A stretch of DNA of 9,032 nt, taken from assembly GCA_946886865.1 (NCBI GenBank), contig CAMPJI010000091.1:1-9032 (forward strand), in the 5' to 3' direction. This DNA comes from an uncultured Lysobacterales bacterium. Lineage in GTDB: Bacteria; Pseudomonadota; Gammaproteobacteria; Xanthomonadales; Xanthomonadaceae. The notes under the pieces were generated by a model. That model saw only the letters and a list, made by a program, of their open reading frames with translations, was not told where the DNA came from and made no database searches. This document shows, piece after piece, positions 1 to 6,292 of this stretch. The translations under genes were made by a program, and so were the position numbers. Position 1 is the first letter of the stretch. Each line of letters starts with the position of its first letter.

Positions 1-50
1 CGCTTGACCAGCGCGCGCATGCGGGTGGGGATGGTGTCGGTCTGGGTCAT
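1..50 (-). CDS. N-terminal fragment of a probable zinc-type dehydrogenase (L-threonine 3-dehydrogenase-like)
   Basis: Only the first 17 codons of a leftward gene are visible; they read MTQTDTIPTRMRALVKR and run off the window edge. The stretch MRALVKR is typical of the beginning of L-threonine 3-dehydrogenase (Tdh), a zinc- and NAD-dependent medium-chain dehydrogenase that converts threonine to 2-amino-3-ketobutyrate. Family members usually start at or near that inner methionine (position 20). The outer ATG at 50 is preferred because an AGGA motif lies 6 bases upstream of it (57-60, minus strand), while the inner ATG has none. A perfect TATAAT box on the minus strand at 91-96 also fits a divergent gene. 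The fragment is too short for a firm product call; other zinc alcohol dehydrogenases begin similarly. Confidence 0.45.
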   Translation of the reverse strand, partial: MTQTDTIPTRMRALVK

Positions 51-90
51 GACGGTTCCTGCGAAAAATGGCCGGGAGGGCAGGCGGGCG

Positions 91-96
91 ATTATA
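91..96 (-). promoter_or_regulatory. -10 box (TATAAT) for the leftward gene
   Basis: The minus strand reads TATAAT here, a perfect sigma-70 -10 hexamer in an otherwise very GC-rich region. The start codon of the leftward fragment lies 41 bases downstream of the box, giving an expected leader of roughly 33-36 bases. No good -35 hexamer is seen at the usual spacing (the sequence there is CAATGC), so an activator or a weak -35 is possible. Confidence 0.5.
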
Positions 97-116
97 CGGA
101 CCAGCCCCTGAAGGCA

Positions 117-147
117 TTGGCGAGGCGGCGCAGGCGCGGGCTAGACT
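117..147 (+). promoter_or_regulatory. Possible promoter of the S46 peptidase gene
   Basis: A TAGACT hexamer (142-147) matches the -10 consensus at four of six positions and lies about 30 bases before the peptidase start codon. A TTGGCG hexamer (117-122) could be the -35, but the 19-base spacer is longer than ideal. A similar GCTAGtCTC core occurs in front of serA (2416-2424). This is a motif-based inference only. Confidence 0.35.
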
Positions 148-177
148 CGGCCGGTTCACCGACCCAGGAGCGTATGC

Positions 178-2337
178 ATGCGATACACAGTGTTGGCCGC
201 CGCGATGGCGCTGGCCGGAGTCACGGGAGGCGCGATGGCAGCCGAAGGCATGTGGGTACCGCAGCAGTTGCCTGAAATCGCCGGTCCGCTGAAGAAGGCC
301 GGCCTGGAACTGTCGCCCGAGCAGTTGGCCGACCTGACCGGCGACCCGATGGGCGCCGTGGTGTCCCTCGGCGGCTGCACCGCCAGTTTCGTCTCGCCCC
401 AGGGCCTGGTGGTGACCAACCACCACTGTGCATATGGCGCGATCCAGCTCAACTCCACGCCGGAGAAGAACCTGATCGACGTGGGCTTCAACGCCGCGAC
501 GATGGCCGATGAAGTGACTGCCGGCCCGACCTCGCGCATCTATGCGCTGGATTCCATCGAGGACGTCACCGACCAGGTGCGCGCCGCCATCGCCGGCGCG
601 CCCGACGCGCTGGCCCGCACGGAGGCGCTGGAGAACCTCGAGAAGCAGCTGATCGCCCGCTGCGAGGCCGAAGACGGCTACCGCTGCCGCCTGTACAGCT
701 TCGCCGGCGGCAACACCTACCGGCTGTTCCGCAACCTCGAGATCAAGGACGTGCGCCTGGTCTATGCGCCCCCGGGCAGCATCGGCAACTACGGCGGCGA
801 GATCGATAACTGGATGTGGCCGCGCCACACCGGCGACTTCTCGTTCTATCGCGCGTACGTCGGCAAGGACGGCAAGCCGGCCGCCTACGCCGAGGACAAC
901 GTGCCGTATCAGCCGAAGCACTGGCTGAAGCTCGCCGACCGCCCGCTGGGCGAAGGCGACTTCGTCATGGTGGCCGGCTACCCGGGCTCCACCAGCCGTT
1001 ACGCGCTGGCCGCGGACTTCGACCACACCGCGAACTGGGCCTACCCGGTGGTGGGCGGGCACTTCAAGAACCTCGTCGCGCTGGTGGAGGCCGAAGGGCG
1101 CCGCAACCCGGAGGTCGAGGTGAAGTACGCCAACACCATCCGCGGCTGGCAGAACGCCATGAAGAACTACGACGGCCAGCTGGAAGGCTTCCGTCGCATC
1201 GGCGCGGCCGAGACCAAGCGCAAGGACGAGGCCGCCGTGCTGGCCTGGCTGCGCCGGCAGGGGGCCGACGGGCAGGCCGCGCTGGAAGCCCACGCGCAGC
1301 TGGAAGCGCTCGGTGAGCTGGCTCGCCAGCACCGCGAGCGCGATCTGATCTTCGGCCAGCTGCGCAACACCGGTGTGCTGGGTGCCGCGTCGCAGCTGTA
1401 CCGCCTGTCGATCGAGCGCGAGAAGCCGGACGCCCAGCGTGAATCCGGCTACCAGGACCGTGACCTGCCGTCGTTCGAAGGCAGCCTGCGCCAGATGGAG
1501 CGCCGCTACGAGCCGGGCATGGACCGCCAGCTGCAGGCCTACTGGCTGCGCGAGTACATCAAGCTGCCGGCCGACCAGCGCATTGCCGCGGTGGACGCAT
1601 GGCTAGGCGGCAACGACGCGGCCGCGATCGAGGCCGCCTTGGACCGTCTGGCCAGAACCGAGCTGAAGGACAACGCCAAGCGCATCGCGCTGTTCAAGGC
1701 CGACCGCGACGCGTTCGAAGCCAGCCAGGACCCGGCGGTGCAGTTCGCGGTGGCCACCATGCCGACCGTCCTGCAGCTGGAGAAGGAAGCCAAGCTCCGC
1801 GCCGGCGACGCACTGGTGGCGCGTCCGGTCTACCTGCAGGCCGTGGCCGACCACAAGCGCAGCCAGGGCGGCTTTGTGTATCCGGATGCCAACTCGTCCC
1901 TGCGCATCACCTTCGGCAACGTGACCGGCTATACCAAGACCGACGGCAGCGAGCAGGTGCCGTTCACCCGGCTCGAGGAGGTCGCGGCGAAGGCGACCGG
2001 CGAGGAGCCGTTCAACGCCCCGCAGCCGCTGCTGGATGCCATCCAGGCCAAGCGGTACGGCGGCCTGGCCGACCCGGACCTGGGCACGGTGCCGGTCAAC
2101 TTCCTGTCCAACCTGGACATCACCGGCGGCAACTCCGGCTCGCCGGTGTTGGACGCGCGGGGCAAGCTGGTCGGCCTGGCGTTCGACGGCAACTGGGAGT
2201 CGGTCAGCTCCAACTGGGTGTTCGACCCGGTGATGACGCGGATGATCTCCGTGGACCAGCGCTACATGCGCTGGATCATGCAGGAGGTCTTCCCGGCCCC
2301 GAACCTGCTGCAGGAGATGGACGTCGCCGCGCCCTGA
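178..2337 (+). CDS. Secreted S46 family dipeptidyl-peptidase (DPP7 / DAP BII-like serine peptidase)
   Basis: This 719-residue protein is a complete S46 serine exopeptidase, which removes dipeptides from the N-terminus of oligopeptides in the periplasm. Residues 1-21 form a signal peptide ending in an AMA-A cleavage site. The chymotrypsin-like catalytic triad is visible: His83 in TNHHC, Asp220 in HTGDF and Ser653 in GGNSGSP. The substrate N-terminus-binding residues known from DAP BII of Pseudoxanthomonas mexicana appear conserved as Asn211-Trp212 (IDNW) and probably Asn326. A helical domain fills about residues 330-560, between the two halves of the protease fold, as expected. Residue 671, eighteen after the catalytic serine, is glycine (FDGNW), which in this family marks DPP7-type preference for hydrophobic P1 residues rather than the acidic preference of DPP11. 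Length matches the family (about 710-725). AGGAG at 166-170, seven bases before ATG 178, fixes the start. It appears monocistronic, ending at a strong terminator. Confidence 0.93.
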   Translation: MRYTVLAAAMALAGVTGGAMAAEGMWVPQQLPEIAGPLKKAGLELSPEQLADLTGDPMGAVVSLGGCTASFVSPQGLVVTNHHCAYGAIQLNSTPEKNLIDVGFNAATMADEVTAGPTSRIYALDSIEDVTDQVRAAIAGAPDALARTEALENLEKQLIARCEAEDGYRCRLYSFAGGNTYRLFRNLEIKDVRLVYAPPGSIGNYGGEIDNWMWPRHTGDFSFYRAYVGKDGKPAAYAEDNVPYQPKHWLKLADRPLGEGDFVMVAGYPGSTSRYALAADFDHTANWAYPVVGGHFKNLVALVEAEGRRNPEVEVKYANTIRGWQNAMKNYDGQLEGFRRIGAAETKRKDEAAVLAWLRRQGADGQAALEAHAQLEALGELARQHRERDLIFGQLRNTGVLGAASQLYRLSIEREKPDAQRESGYQDRDLPSFEGSLRQMERRYEPGMDRQLQAYWLREYIKLPADQRIAAVDAWLGGNDAAAIEAALDRLARTELKDNAKRIALFKADRDAFEASQDPAVQFAVATMPTVLQLEKEAKLRAGDALVARPVYLQAVADHKRSQGGFVYPDANSSLRITFGNVTGYTKTDGSEQVPFTRLEEVAAKATGEEPFNAPQPLLDAIQAKRYGGLADPDLGTVPVNFLSNLDITGGNSGSPVLDARGKLVGLAFDGNWESVSSNWVFDPVMTRMISVDQRYMRWIMQEVFPAPNLLQEMDVAAP

Positions 2338-2362
2338 CCGCGCCGTACGTTGACGCACCACG

Positions 2363-2396
2363 ACGCCGGCCGGGTTTGTTCCCGGCCGGCGTTTTC
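2363..2396 (+). terminator. Strong intrinsic terminator after the S46 peptidase gene
   Basis: A perfect 12-bp stem (arms 2363-2374 and 2381-2392, core CGCCGGCCGGG) with a TTTGTT loop is followed by a short T run (2392-2395, then CATCT). It starts 25 bases after the stop codon. The arms are fully complementary and GC-rich, so this is a convincing rho-independent terminator that separates the peptidase from serA. No A-run precedes the stem, so it is probably one-directional. Confidence 0.88.
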
Positions 2397-2417
2397 ATCT
2401 GGGCCGGGGATTGCTGC

Positions 2418-2423
2418 TAGTCT
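2418..2423 (+). promoter_or_regulatory. Possible -10 box of the serA promoter
   Basis: TAGTCT sits just beyond the peptidase terminator and shares a GCTAG(A/T)CTC core with the box before the S46 gene. Transcription from here would give serA a leader of about 150 bases that includes the inverted repeat at 2445-2539. No recognisable -35 hexamer lies 16-18 bases upstream, so confidence is low. The strong terminator upstream does mean that serA needs some promoter in this gap. Confidence 0.3.
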
Positions 2424-2444
2424 CCGGGCTGTCGCGGATTCCCA

Positions 2445-2539
2445 TGCCAGCCGGCCCCGTTTCCCGACCCGCAGGTGCACCACCGCAATGACCGCCCGCT
2501 CTCCATGCGGGCACCGCACAACCGCAGCGCCGGCTGGCA
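2445..2539 (+). repeat. 11-bp inverted repeat with inner hairpin in the serA leader
   Basis: TGCCAGCCGGC at 2445-2455 is perfectly complementary to GCCGGCTGGCA at 2529-2539. Within the 73-base interval, GCCCGC (2494-2499) and GCGGGC (2507-2512) form a second perfect 6-bp hairpin. The whole structure lies between the peptidase terminator and the serA ribosome binding site (AGGAA at 2568-2572). It could be a structured 5' leader, but chance pairing is common in sequence this GC-rich, and it matches no riboswitch class that I recognise. Confidence 0.35.
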
Positions 2540-2578
2540 GGGCTCTTCCGCATCCTTCCCGATGACGAGGAACCTGCA

Positions 2579-4141
2579 ATGAAAGTACTGGCGTGCGATG
2601 GCATCCATGACGACGGCCTGGCCCTGTTCCGCGACGCGGGATGGGAGGTGGTCGTGTCCGATCCGATCAAGGAGCCCGCGGCATTGGCGAGCGCGCTGGA
2701 CGGCGTCGATGCCGTGCTGGTGCGCTCGGCCACGCCGGTCACGGCGGAAGCCATTGCCGATGCGACGAAGCTTCGCGTGATCGGCCGCGCCGGCGCGGGC
2801 GTGGACACCATCGACGTGGATGCCGCCACTGCGCGCGGTATCGCGGTGATGAACGCGCCGGACGGCAACACGCTCGCCGCCGCCGAGCACGCGATCTCGT
2901 TGCTGTTCGCGCTGGCGCGGCACATCCCGAAGGCCGATGCCGGCATGAAGGCCGGGCAGTGGCCCAAGGCGGGGCTGACCGGCTTCGAGCTGGAAGGCAA
3001 ACGCCTGGGCGTGATCGGGCTGGGCCGGATCGGCGCGACCGTGGCGCGCAAGGCGCTGGGCATCGGCATGGACGTGGCGGCCTACGACCCGTTCCTGCCG
3101 CCGGCGGCCGCGGCCAAGGGCAGCGTTCCGCTCAAGTCGCTCGATGACCTGCTGGCGTGGGCCGACATCGTCACGCTGCACGTGCCGCGCACCAAGGAGA
3201 CGACCAACCTGCTGTCGGAGGCGCGCATGCGCGCGATGAAGCCGGGCGGCTACGTGGTCAACGCCGCGCGCGGCGGGCTGGTGGACGAGGCCGCGCTGCT
3301 CAAGCTGCTGGACGAAGGCCACCTCGCCGGGGCGGCGCTGGACACCTTCGTGACCGAGCCGCTGCAGGCCGACTCGCCACTGCGCGCCCACCCCAAGCTG
3401 ATCCTGACCCCGCACCTGGGCGCGTCGACGAGTGAAGCCCAGCAGGCGGTGAGTACGATCCTTGCCCGGCAGATCCTGGACTTCATCGACACCGGCGCGG
3501 TGGCCGGCTGCGTCAACCTGCCGCCGCTCACGGCCGAGGCCGCGCGCGAAGTCGGCCCGTGGATGCCGCTGATGTCGGCGCTGGGGCGGCTGGCCGCGCG
3601 CCTGGTGCCCGCGCCCACGCGCCTGCACATCACCTATGCCGGCCGCACCGATGCGCTGGATACCCGGCCGCTGACGCGCCTGCTGGTGGCGTCGCTGCTG
3701 GGCACGGCGTCGGGTCGGATCACGCCGGTGAACGCGCTGGCCGAAGCCGCGGGACGTGGCCTCACGGTTGCCGAGACCCTGGGCGGCGACGGCGACGGCT
3801 TCGACCGCCTGCTGCGCATCCGTGTCGAGGGCGATGGTCGCAGCCGCGAAATCGAAGCCACGCTGCACCGCGGCCCGCGCGTGGTGCGGCTGGACGGCGT
3901 GGAGATCGAGTTCGACCCGCTGGCCAACGTCCTGCTCATGCGCAACGAGGACCGCCCCGGCATGATCGGCACGGTGGGTTCGAAGCTGGGCGCAGCCGGC
4001 GTCAACATCGTCAACTTTGCCCTCGGCGCCGCCGGCGACGGGCAGGCGAGGGCGGCGATCACCATCGACCGCGCCGTCGACGACGCCCAGCTCGCCGAGC
4101 TGCGCGCCACGCCGGGCGTGCTGTCGCTGCAGCAGATCTGA
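2579..4141 (+). CDS. serA: D-3-phosphoglycerate dehydrogenase, long ACT-domain form
   Basis: SerA oxidises 3-phosphoglycerate to 3-phosphohydroxypyruvate with NAD+, the first step of cytosolic serine synthesis. The 520 residues match the long (type 1) form. The N-terminal substrate-binding part carries RSATPV (49-54) and GRAGAGVD (69-76). The Rossmann domain has GLGRIG (147-152) with the NAD-binding acidic residue Asp170. The catalytic set is Arg231 (AARGG), Glu260 (TEP) and His279 (TPHLGAS). An intervening ASB-type domain spans about 315-440, and a C-terminal ACT domain about 450-520 contains NEDRPGMIG. The ACT domain is the usual site of serine feedback, but regulation of this enzyme is inferred. 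AGGAA at 2568-2572, six bases before the ATG, supports the start. The gene follows a terminator and so has its own promoter. The phosphatase gene begins 118 bp downstream. Related SerA enzymes can also reduce 2-oxoglutarate to D-2-hydroxyglutarate. Confidence 0.96.
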   Translation: MKVLACDGIHDDGLALFRDAGWEVVVSDPIKEPAALASALDGVDAVLVRSATPVTAEAIADATKLRVIGRAGAGVDTIDVDAATARGIAVMNAPDGNTLAAAEHAISLLFALARHIPKADAGMKAGQWPKAGLTGFELEGKRLGVIGLGRIGATVARKALGIGMDVAAYDPFLPPAAAAKGSVPLKSLDDLLAWADIVTLHVPRTKETTNLLSEARMRAMKPGGYVVNAARGGLVDEAALLKLLDEGHLAGAALDTFVTEPLQADSPLRAHPKLILTPHLGASTSEAQQAVSTILARQILDFIDTGAVAGCVNLPPLTAEAAREVGPWMPLMSALGRLAARLVPAPTRLHITYAGRTDALDTRPLTRLLVASLLGTASGRITPVNALAEAAGRGLTVAETLGGDGDGFDRLLRIRVEGDGRSREIEATLHRGPRVVRLDGVEIEFDPLANVLLMRNEDRPGMIGTVGSKLGAAGVNIVNFALGAAGDGQARAAITIDRAVDDAQLAELRATPGVLSLQQI

Positions 4142-4153
4142 GCACTGCCCAGG

Positions 4154-4176
4154 GGACGCGGATCACGTCCGCGTCC
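4154..4176 (+). terminator. Hairpin after serA, weak terminator or processing signal
   Basis: GGACGCGGA (4154-4162) and TCCGCGTCC (4168-4176) form a perfect 9-bp stem with a 5-base loop, 12 bases after the serA stop codon. Only two T residues follow (CCTTACCC), so it is unlikely to be a fully efficient intrinsic terminator. It may attenuate read-through into the phosphatase gene or stabilise the serA mRNA 3' end. Confidence 0.5.
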
Positions 4177-4185
4177 TTACCCGAC

Positions 4186-4230
4186 GGTCCGCCTGTTGGG
4201 CACGACACCGGTATGCCGGGCCGGCGGACC
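4186..4230 (+). repeat. Second inverted repeat in the serA-phosphatase gap
   Basis: GGTCCGCC (4186-4193) and GGCGGACC (4223-4230) are perfectly complementary, with a palindromic CCGG-TATG-CCGG element (4208-4219) inside the 29-base loop. It ends 17 bases before the phosphatase ribosome binding site. It is a two-tier stem-loop that could influence translation or mark an operator; no known regulator site is recognised. Confidence 0.3.
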
Positions 4231-4247
4231 AGCGCTCCTCACACACC

Positions 4248-4252
4248 AAGGA
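4248..4252 (+). promoter_or_regulatory. Ribosome binding site fixing the phosphatase start
   Basis: AAGGA lies six bases before ATG 4259. It decides against the in-frame TTG at 4196, which would add 21 residues, lacks a ribosome binding site and would place a non-conserved tail before the catalytic RHG motif. Confidence 0.75.
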
Positions 4253-4258
4253 CCCTCT

Positions 4259-4900
4259 ATGAGACTGCTCCTCGCCCGCCATGGCGAAACCCCGTGGAAC
4301 GCCGAAGGCCGCTACCAGGGCCAGGAAGACATCGCCCTGTCGCCGGTCGGCGAAGCCCAGGCGCGCGCGCTGGGCGAGCGCCTGGCCGGGGTGGAGATCA
4401 CCCGTGCCGTCGCGTCGCCGCTGGTGCGCGCCCGCAGCACCGCACAACTGGCCCTGGGTGACCGTGCCGACATGCTCGCCACCGATGCCGGCTTCATGGA
4501 GATCGCGCACGGCACGTGGGAAGGCCTGCTCGCGGCCGAGATCCATGACCGCGACCCCGACCGCCTGCGTGCCTGGCGGGAGGCGCCGCACGAGGTGCTG
4601 ATGCCGGAGGGCGAGTCGTTGCAGCACGTGCTCGACCGCGCATGGCCGGCGCTGGAACGGGCCGCAAACGGCCTGGGCGAGTCGGACACGCTGCTGGTGG
4701 TCGCCCACGACGCGGTCAACCGGGTGTTGCTGTGTCGCGTGCTGGGGCTGCCGCTGGCGCACCTGTGGCGGTTCCGGCAGGCGCCGACGACGCTCAACCT
4801 GCTGGAAGGCCCGTCGGTGGACCGCCTCGACGTCGTCCGCCTCAACGACTGCGCCCACCACACGGCGCTGTTCGGCGAGGCCGTGCACCGCGCGCTGTAG
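4259..4900 (+). CDS. Histidine phosphatase family protein (phosphoglycerate mutase-like; possible metal-independent phosphoserine phosphatase)
   Basis: The 213-residue protein is a branch-1 histidine phosphatase. The catalytic set is visible: Arg7-His8-Gly9-Glu10-Thr11 (phospho-accepting His8), Arg57 in SPLVRA, Glu81 as proton donor in EIAHGTWEG, and His150 in VVAH. GRYQGQ (17-22) is the usual second loop. Families with this fold include cofactor-dependent phosphoglycerate mutase, alpha-ribazole phosphatase (CobC) and metal-independent phosphoserine phosphatase (iPSP, first described in Hydrogenobacter thermophilus). From memory the iPSP sequence shares several features: IxHGxW with a histidine at position 84 here, the RxWxxxPHxV segment (104-113), and a C-terminal LNxxxH...EAHxAI-like tail (195-213). 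The position directly after serA favours phosphoserine phosphatase, but that is inference. Length fits the phosphatase group rather than true mutases (about 250). folC follows after 53 bp. Confidence 0.88.
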   Translation: MRLLLARHGETPWNAEGRYQGQEDIALSPVGEAQARALGERLAGVEITRAVASPLVRARSTAQLALGDRADMLATDAGFMEIAHGTWEGLLAAEIHDRDPDRLRAWREAPHEVLMPEGESLQHVLDRAWPALERAANGLGESDTLLVVAHDAVNRVLLCRVLGLPLAHLWRFRQAPTTLNLLEGPSVDRLDVVRLNDCAHHTALFGEAVHRAL

Positions 4901-4953
4901 CGCTCTACGCGCCCGCACCTCACTTTCCGGCCGGCATCCCGCACACTTTGCGC

Positions 4954-6210
4954 ATGGACCTGACCCAGTGGCTCGAGTACATCGAGCGCCAGCACCCCAA
5001 ATCCATCGACATGGGCCTGGACCGCGTGCGCGCGGTGGCCGGCGCGCTGGGCCTGACGCGGCCCGCGCCGCGCGTCATGACCGTGGGCGGCACCAACGGC
5101 AAGGGCTCGACCGTCGCCTTCATCGAGGCCATCGCGCGGACGGCCGGGTGGCGCGTCGGTGCCTACACGTCGCCGCACCTGCGGGCCTACAACGAGCGGG
5201 TGCGGATCGAGGGCGTCGATCTCGATGATGCGTCGCTGGTGGCCGCGTTCGAGGCCATCGAAGCCGTCCGCGGCGACATCGCCCTGACTTACTTCGAGTA
5301 CGGCACGCTGGCAGCGCTGTGGTGCTTCGAGCGCACCCGGCTGGACCTGGCGATCCTCGAAGTGGGGCTGGGTGGGCGGCTGGACGCCACCAACATCGTC
5401 GACCCGGACGTCGCCGTCATCACCACCGTCGACCTCGACCACCAGGACTACCTGGGCGACGACCGGGAAGCGATCGGCTTCGAGAAGGCGGGCATCGCGC
5501 GGGCCTGGAAGCCGCTGGTGCTGGGCGACGACGATCCGCCGTCGAGCGTATTGCGGCACGCCTACGCCATCGGCGCCTCGGCGGTGCGGATCGGGTGCGA
5601 CTTCTTCTTCGAGCCGACGGACGACGGCTGGTGCTGGCGTGAAGTGGGTTGCGAGTACGCATTGCCGCTACCGCGGTTGGCTGCACCGGTGCAACTGCGC
5701 AATGCCGCCGTGGCGATCGCCGCGCTGCGGGCACTGGACGCGCCGCTGGACGAAGCCGGCGTCGCCCGGGGCATCGCGGCCGCTCAGGTGGGCGGCAGGC
5801 TGCAGGCGTTCGACCGCGGGGGCGTGGCGGTGGTGGTGGACGTCGCGCACAACCCGCAGGCGGCGCGTGAACTGGCGCGCTGGCTGGCCGCGGCGCCCGC
5901 GGACGGCGCCACCCATGCCGTGTTCGCGGCGCTGGCCGACAAGGACGTGGCGGGCGTGGTCGAGGCGCTGGGGCCGGCGGTCGACCAGTGGCATCTCGCC
6001 GGACTGCCCGGGGCCGGCGATCGCGCGCAGGCGGCGGAGGCATTGGCGGCGCGTCTTGCCGGCACCGCGGCCGGCGGCGCACCGACGCACGAGACGGTCG
6101 CCGATGCACTGGTGGCCGCGCGCGGCCGTGCCCGTCCCGGCGACAGGATCCTGGTGCTGGGCTCGTTCCACACCGCCGCCGCCGCACTGGACTGGCTCGA
6201 CCGCGACTGA
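4954..6210 (+). CDS. folC: Bifunctional dihydrofolate synthase / folylpolyglutamate synthase
   Basis: FolC joins glutamate to dihydropteroate and then extends the polyglutamate chain on tetrahydrofolates, using ATP. The 418 residues match the family. The N-terminal WLEYIERQHP and IDMGLDRV (6-25) are typical. The Mur-ligase P-loop GGTNGKGST lies at 45-53, and the metal-binding region includes Glu136 in LEVGLGGRLDATN and His163 in LDHQDYLG. Lys178 in FEKAGI is the likely carbamylated lysine. The C-terminal domain carries GGRLQ (280-284) and DVAHNP (296-301). ATG 4954 was chosen because conservation begins just after it, although no Shine-Dalgarno motif is visible. TTG 4948 is a possible alternative two codons earlier. 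Upstream in-frame extension to 4642 would overlap most of the phosphatase gene and is rejected. In many gammaproteobacteria folC follows accD; here it follows the phosphatase gene. Confidence 0.95.
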   Translation: MDLTQWLEYIERQHPKSIDMGLDRVRAVAGALGLTRPAPRVMTVGGTNGKGSTVAFIEAIARTAGWRVGAYTSPHLRAYNERVRIEGVDLDDASLVAAFEAIEAVRGDIALTYFEYGTLAALWCFERTRLDLAILEVGLGGRLDATNIVDPDVAVITTVDLDHQDYLGDDREAIGFEKAGIARAWKPLVLGDDDPPSSVLRHAYAIGASAVRIGCDFFFEPTDDGWCWREVGCEYALPLPRLAAPVQLRNAAVAIAALRALDAPLDEAGVARGIAAAQVGGRLQAFDRGGVAVVVDVAHNPQAARELARWLAAAPADGATHAVFAALADKDVAGVVEALGPAVDQWHLAGLPGAGDRAQAAEALAARLAGTAAGGAPTHETVADALVAARGRARPGDRILVLGSFHTAAAALDWLDRD

Positions 6211-6250
6211 ACACGGGCGCCGTCGGGTCGGATGCGGCAGGACGCGGCGC

Positions 6251-6256
6251 TATAAT
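6251..6256 (+). promoter_or_regulatory. Perfect TATAAT -10 box before the SPOR gene
   Basis: TATAAT lies 37 bases before ATG 6293 in the short folC-SPOR gap and stands out in GC-rich surroundings. The -35 region at 17-base spacing (6228-6233, TCGGAT) is poor. A start of transcription near 6262-6264 would give a leader of about 30 bases and an internal promoter serving the SPOR gene, cvpA and perhaps purF. Confidence 0.5.
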
Positions 6257-6257
6257 C

Positions 6258-6285
6258 CGCGCGGCATTTCCGCCCGCGCCGCGCG
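6258..6285 (+). repeat. Inverted repeat over the predicted transcription start of the SPOR gene
   Basis: CGCGCGGC (6258-6265) and GCCGCGCG (6278-6285) form a perfect 8-bp stem with a 12-base loop. It begins two bases after the TATAAT box and ends seven bases before the start codon, so it spans the predicted transcription start and the place where a ribosome binding site would be. It could act as an operator or as an mRNA hairpin limiting translation. Confidence 0.35.
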
Positions 6286-6292
6286 AGACCCG

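Noticed and set aside
2488..2565. 25-codon open frame just before serA as a leader peptide
   Set aside because: It has few serine or glycine codons, no good ribosome binding site and no transcription-attenuation hairpin pair tied to it.
2417..3868. Long open frame (483 codons) on the minus strand opposite serA
   Set aside because: It is antisense to a clear serA gene, has an Arg/Gln/His/Ala-rich composition typical of shadow frames in high-GC DNA, and shows no recognisable motif.
4642..4953. Upstream extension of the folC frame (104 codons)
   Set aside because: It runs inside the phosphatase gene in another frame, has shadow-like composition, and FolC conservation starts just after ATG 4954.
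4312..5559. 415-codon minus-strand frame across the phosphatase and folC
   Set aside because: It overlaps two well-supported genes and their gap, is low in complexity and matches no family.
5372..6292. Upstream extension of the SPOR frame (307 codons)
   Set aside because: It overlaps folC out of frame and is Arg/Trp/Pro-rich; the membrane helix and promoter place the real start at 6293.
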